From positions 1 to 14,587 of the forward strand of contig NZ_CALEFV010000305.1 of assembly GCF_937877005.1 (NCBI RefSeq): a DNA stretch of 14,587 nucleotides, in the 5' to 3' direction. Within the stretch, counting starts at the first letter, position 1, and each line of letters begins with the position of its first letter. Source of the DNA: an uncultured Fibrobacter sp. (GTDB taxonomy: Bacteria > Fibrobacterota > Fibrobacteria > Fibrobacterales > Fibrobacteraceae). Shown in pieces: positions 13,134 to 14,587 of the stretch. The notes under the pieces were generated by a model. That model saw only the letters and a list, made by a program, of their open reading frames with translations, had not been told where the DNA came from and did not search any database. A program made the position numbers and the translations under genes.

Positions 13134-14587
13134 ATGAGATTTTTAAATAAATTCTCAGGTTTCGTGCCGGCAGCATGTTTTGCTGCGGGCTTGTTGTTGT
13201 TCGGAGCAATTCAGGCGAATGCCGCTCCGGACCCGAATTTCCACATCTACATCGCGTACGGCCAGTCCAACATGGGTGGCACTGCCGATGCCCAGAGCGC
13301 CGACAAGGTCGAAAACCCGCGTTTCAAGATTTTTGCCTCGCAAAAGTGCAGTGGCAAGGGCCGCAACACCATCGGCGAGGTCTATCCGGCGGTGCCCTCG
13401 CTCTTCAACTGCGGCAACACGATTTCGATTGCCGACTGGTTCGGGCGCACGATGGCCGACAGCATGCCCGACGTGACTATCGGGATTATTCCGGTCGCGG
13501 TGGGTGGCGCAAGCATCAAGCTCTTCGACCAGGACCAGTACGCAAGCTACCTCTCTACGGCAGAAAGCTGGCTCCAGAACTACGCGAAGGAATACGCGAG
13601 CGACGGCAACGTCACCAAGACGATTATCGATATCGCGAAGAAGGCGCAGCAGGTGGGCGTCATCAAGGGGTTCATCTTCCACCAGGGAGAAACCGACGGC
13701 GGCTACCCGGACTGGCCGAAAATCGTGAAGAAAACCCGCGACGATATCCTCAAGGCGCTCGACATGAGTTCCGACACGGTGCCGTTCGTGGCGGGTGAGC
13801 TCTTGCGCGAAGGTTGTTGCTATTCCAATCGCGTATCGCAGCTCCCGAATTCCATGGACAACACTTACTACGCGTCGTCCGAGGGCCTTGGCGGCAATGG
13901 CGTGGATCGTTTCCATTTCAACCATGATGCCTACGTGACGTTCGGCAAGCGTTATGCGGAGCAGATGCTCAAGGCGATTAATCGCGCCCCGGTAGAACCC
14001 GTTCCGCAGAAGCCGTTCAAAGGTAAGCCGTTTGAAATTCCGGGCAAGATTGAGGCGGAAGACTTCGACATTCCGGGTGTCGGCTCGGGCAATGACTCCT
14101 ACAAGGAAAACGATTCCGAAGACCATGGCGGTAGCAATTACCGCGAAGGTACGGGCGTCGACATTTACAAGAAGGCGACGGGCTACATCGTGGGCTACAA
14201 CCAGGAAGGCGAATGGCTGGAATACACCGTGAACGTCAAGGAAGCGGGCGACTACACCTTCTTTGCTGCCGTTGCATCGGCCAATGAGACTTCCGGTTTC
14301 CAGATGTCGCTTGACGGCAAGAACATCACCGACGTAATCTCTGTCCCGAAAAACGAAGGCGAGGACAACTACGACGACTACAACAAGGTGCGTGCGATGG
14401 TTAACCTCCCTGCGGGCGAACACATATTGCGCTTTACGGTAATCGGTTCCTGGATGGACGTAGACTACTTCACCTTCGTGAAGGGCAAGGACGCGACCGA
14501 CCCCGAACCGATTGGCGGCGATAATGGCGGCGACAATCCTCCTGATTTCATCAAACCCGCGTTATCGCACGCAGCCGGAGCCGAAAG
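13134..14587 (+). CDS. Secreted CE6-type acetylxylan esterase with CBM6 (3' end beyond window)
   Basis: The reading frame stays open to the right edge (484 complete codons). A signal peptide (about 1-30, ANA-A cleavage) is followed by a SASA/GDSL-type esterase domain (about 35-290). It has Ser45 in YGQSNMGG, VAVGGASI, HQGE at 183-186, and Asp258/His261 in DRFHFNHD, completing the expected Ser-His-Asp arrangement. Residues about 303-450 are a CBM6: IEAEDF at its start, EGEWLEYTVNV, and WMDVDYFTFV at its end. A Gly/Asp/Pro linker follows (GGDNGGDNPPD). The CE6 plus CBM6 layout is known from Fibrobacter succinogenes Axe6 enzymes, which remove acetyl groups from xylan. An AAGGGA ribosome-binding site lies four bases before the ATG. 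What follows the linker cannot be seen. Confidence 0.9.
   Translation, partial: MRFLNKFSGFVPAACFAAGLLLFGAIQANAAPDPNFHIYIAYGQSNMGGTADAQSADKVENPRFKIFASQKCSGKGRNTIGEVYPAVPSLFNCGNTISIADWFGRTMADSMPDVTIGIIPVAVGGASIKLFDQDQYASYLSTAESWLQNYAKEYASDGNVTKTIIDIAKKAQQVGVIKGFIFHQGETDGGYPDWPKIVKKTRDDILKALDMSSDTVPFVAGELLREGCCYSNRVSQLPNSMDNTYYASSEGLGGNGVDRFHFNHDAYVTFGKRYAEQMLKAINRAPVEPVPQKPFKGKPFEIPGKIEAEDFDIPGVGSGNDSYKENDSEDHGGSNYREGTGVDIYKKATGYIVGYNQEGEWLEYTVNVKEAGDYTFFAAVASANETSGFQMSLDGKNITDVISVPKNEGEDNYDDYNKVRAMVNLPAGEHILRFTVIGSWMDVDYFTFVKGKDATDPEPIGGDNGGDNPPDFIKPALSHAAGAE

Noticed and set aside
13155..14423. A 422-codon open frame on the reverse strand opposite the esterase gene
   Set aside because: It is rich in Val, Arg and His with no recognisable domain. 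It is fully antisense to a signal-peptide, CE6 and CBM6 reading frame with clear motifs. Codon bias of the real gene explains the lack of stops.
1..14587. CRISPR arrays, tRNA or rRNA genes, insertion sequences, prophage genes
   Set aside because: No regularly spaced direct repeats, no cloverleaf or rRNA-like sequence, and no transposase, integrase or phage-like protein was seen on either strand.

Overview
The window looks like a chromosomal segment of a Fibrobacter species or a close relative (Fibrobacterota). This is inferred from three things: the gene content, above all a secreted CE6-type acetylxylan esterase joined to a CBM6 module; the recurrent TATATT -10-like boxes; and an MglA/MglB pair beside outer-membrane barrel genes. 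No rRNA, tRNA, CRISPR array, insertion sequence or phage gene is visible. Coding density is high, and no stretch over 300 bases lacks a gene.

Layout. (1) 1-480: a strong bidirectional terminator, a small antitoxin-like reverse-strand gene, and a divergent promoter region. (2) 511-2847: a complete polar amino-acid ABC importer (lipoprotein binding protein, permease, ATPase), with a tandem hairpin-bearing repeat between the first two genes. (3) 2921-4496: a lipoprotein that looks like a tyrosine-phosphatase-family protein with its catalytic core removed in frame, followed one base later by an MscS channel gene. (4) 4575-10695: a tight five-gene cluster of MglA GTPase with a long C-terminal extension, MglB roadblock protein, a membrane-anchored DUF2914-like protein, a 962-residue outer-membrane protein, and an Omp85-family barrel. 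Gaps are 18, 9 and 5 bases, then a one-base overlap. (5) 10725-12311, reverse strand: a membrane-anchored TlpA-like thioredoxin and EpmB. (6) 12353-12937: elongation factor P, divergent from epmB. (7) 12947-13088: a dispersed-type repeat, a UNCG-loop hairpin and a strong terminator. (8) 13134 to the right edge: the CE6-CBM6 esterase, open at the end.

How the genes work together. The importer genes form one uptake system. EpmB is expected to make the (R)-beta-lysine that is attached to Lys34 of EF-P, and the two genes share a divergent control region. The most interesting part is the mgl cluster. It places a cytoplasmic polarity switch (MglA with its MglB regulator) in one apparent transcription unit with an inner-membrane-anchored protein, a large barrel protein and an Omp85 protein. 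I infer an envelope-spanning, spatially controlled surface machine, perhaps for adhesion, gliding or surface export. The sequence shows the linkage but not the function.
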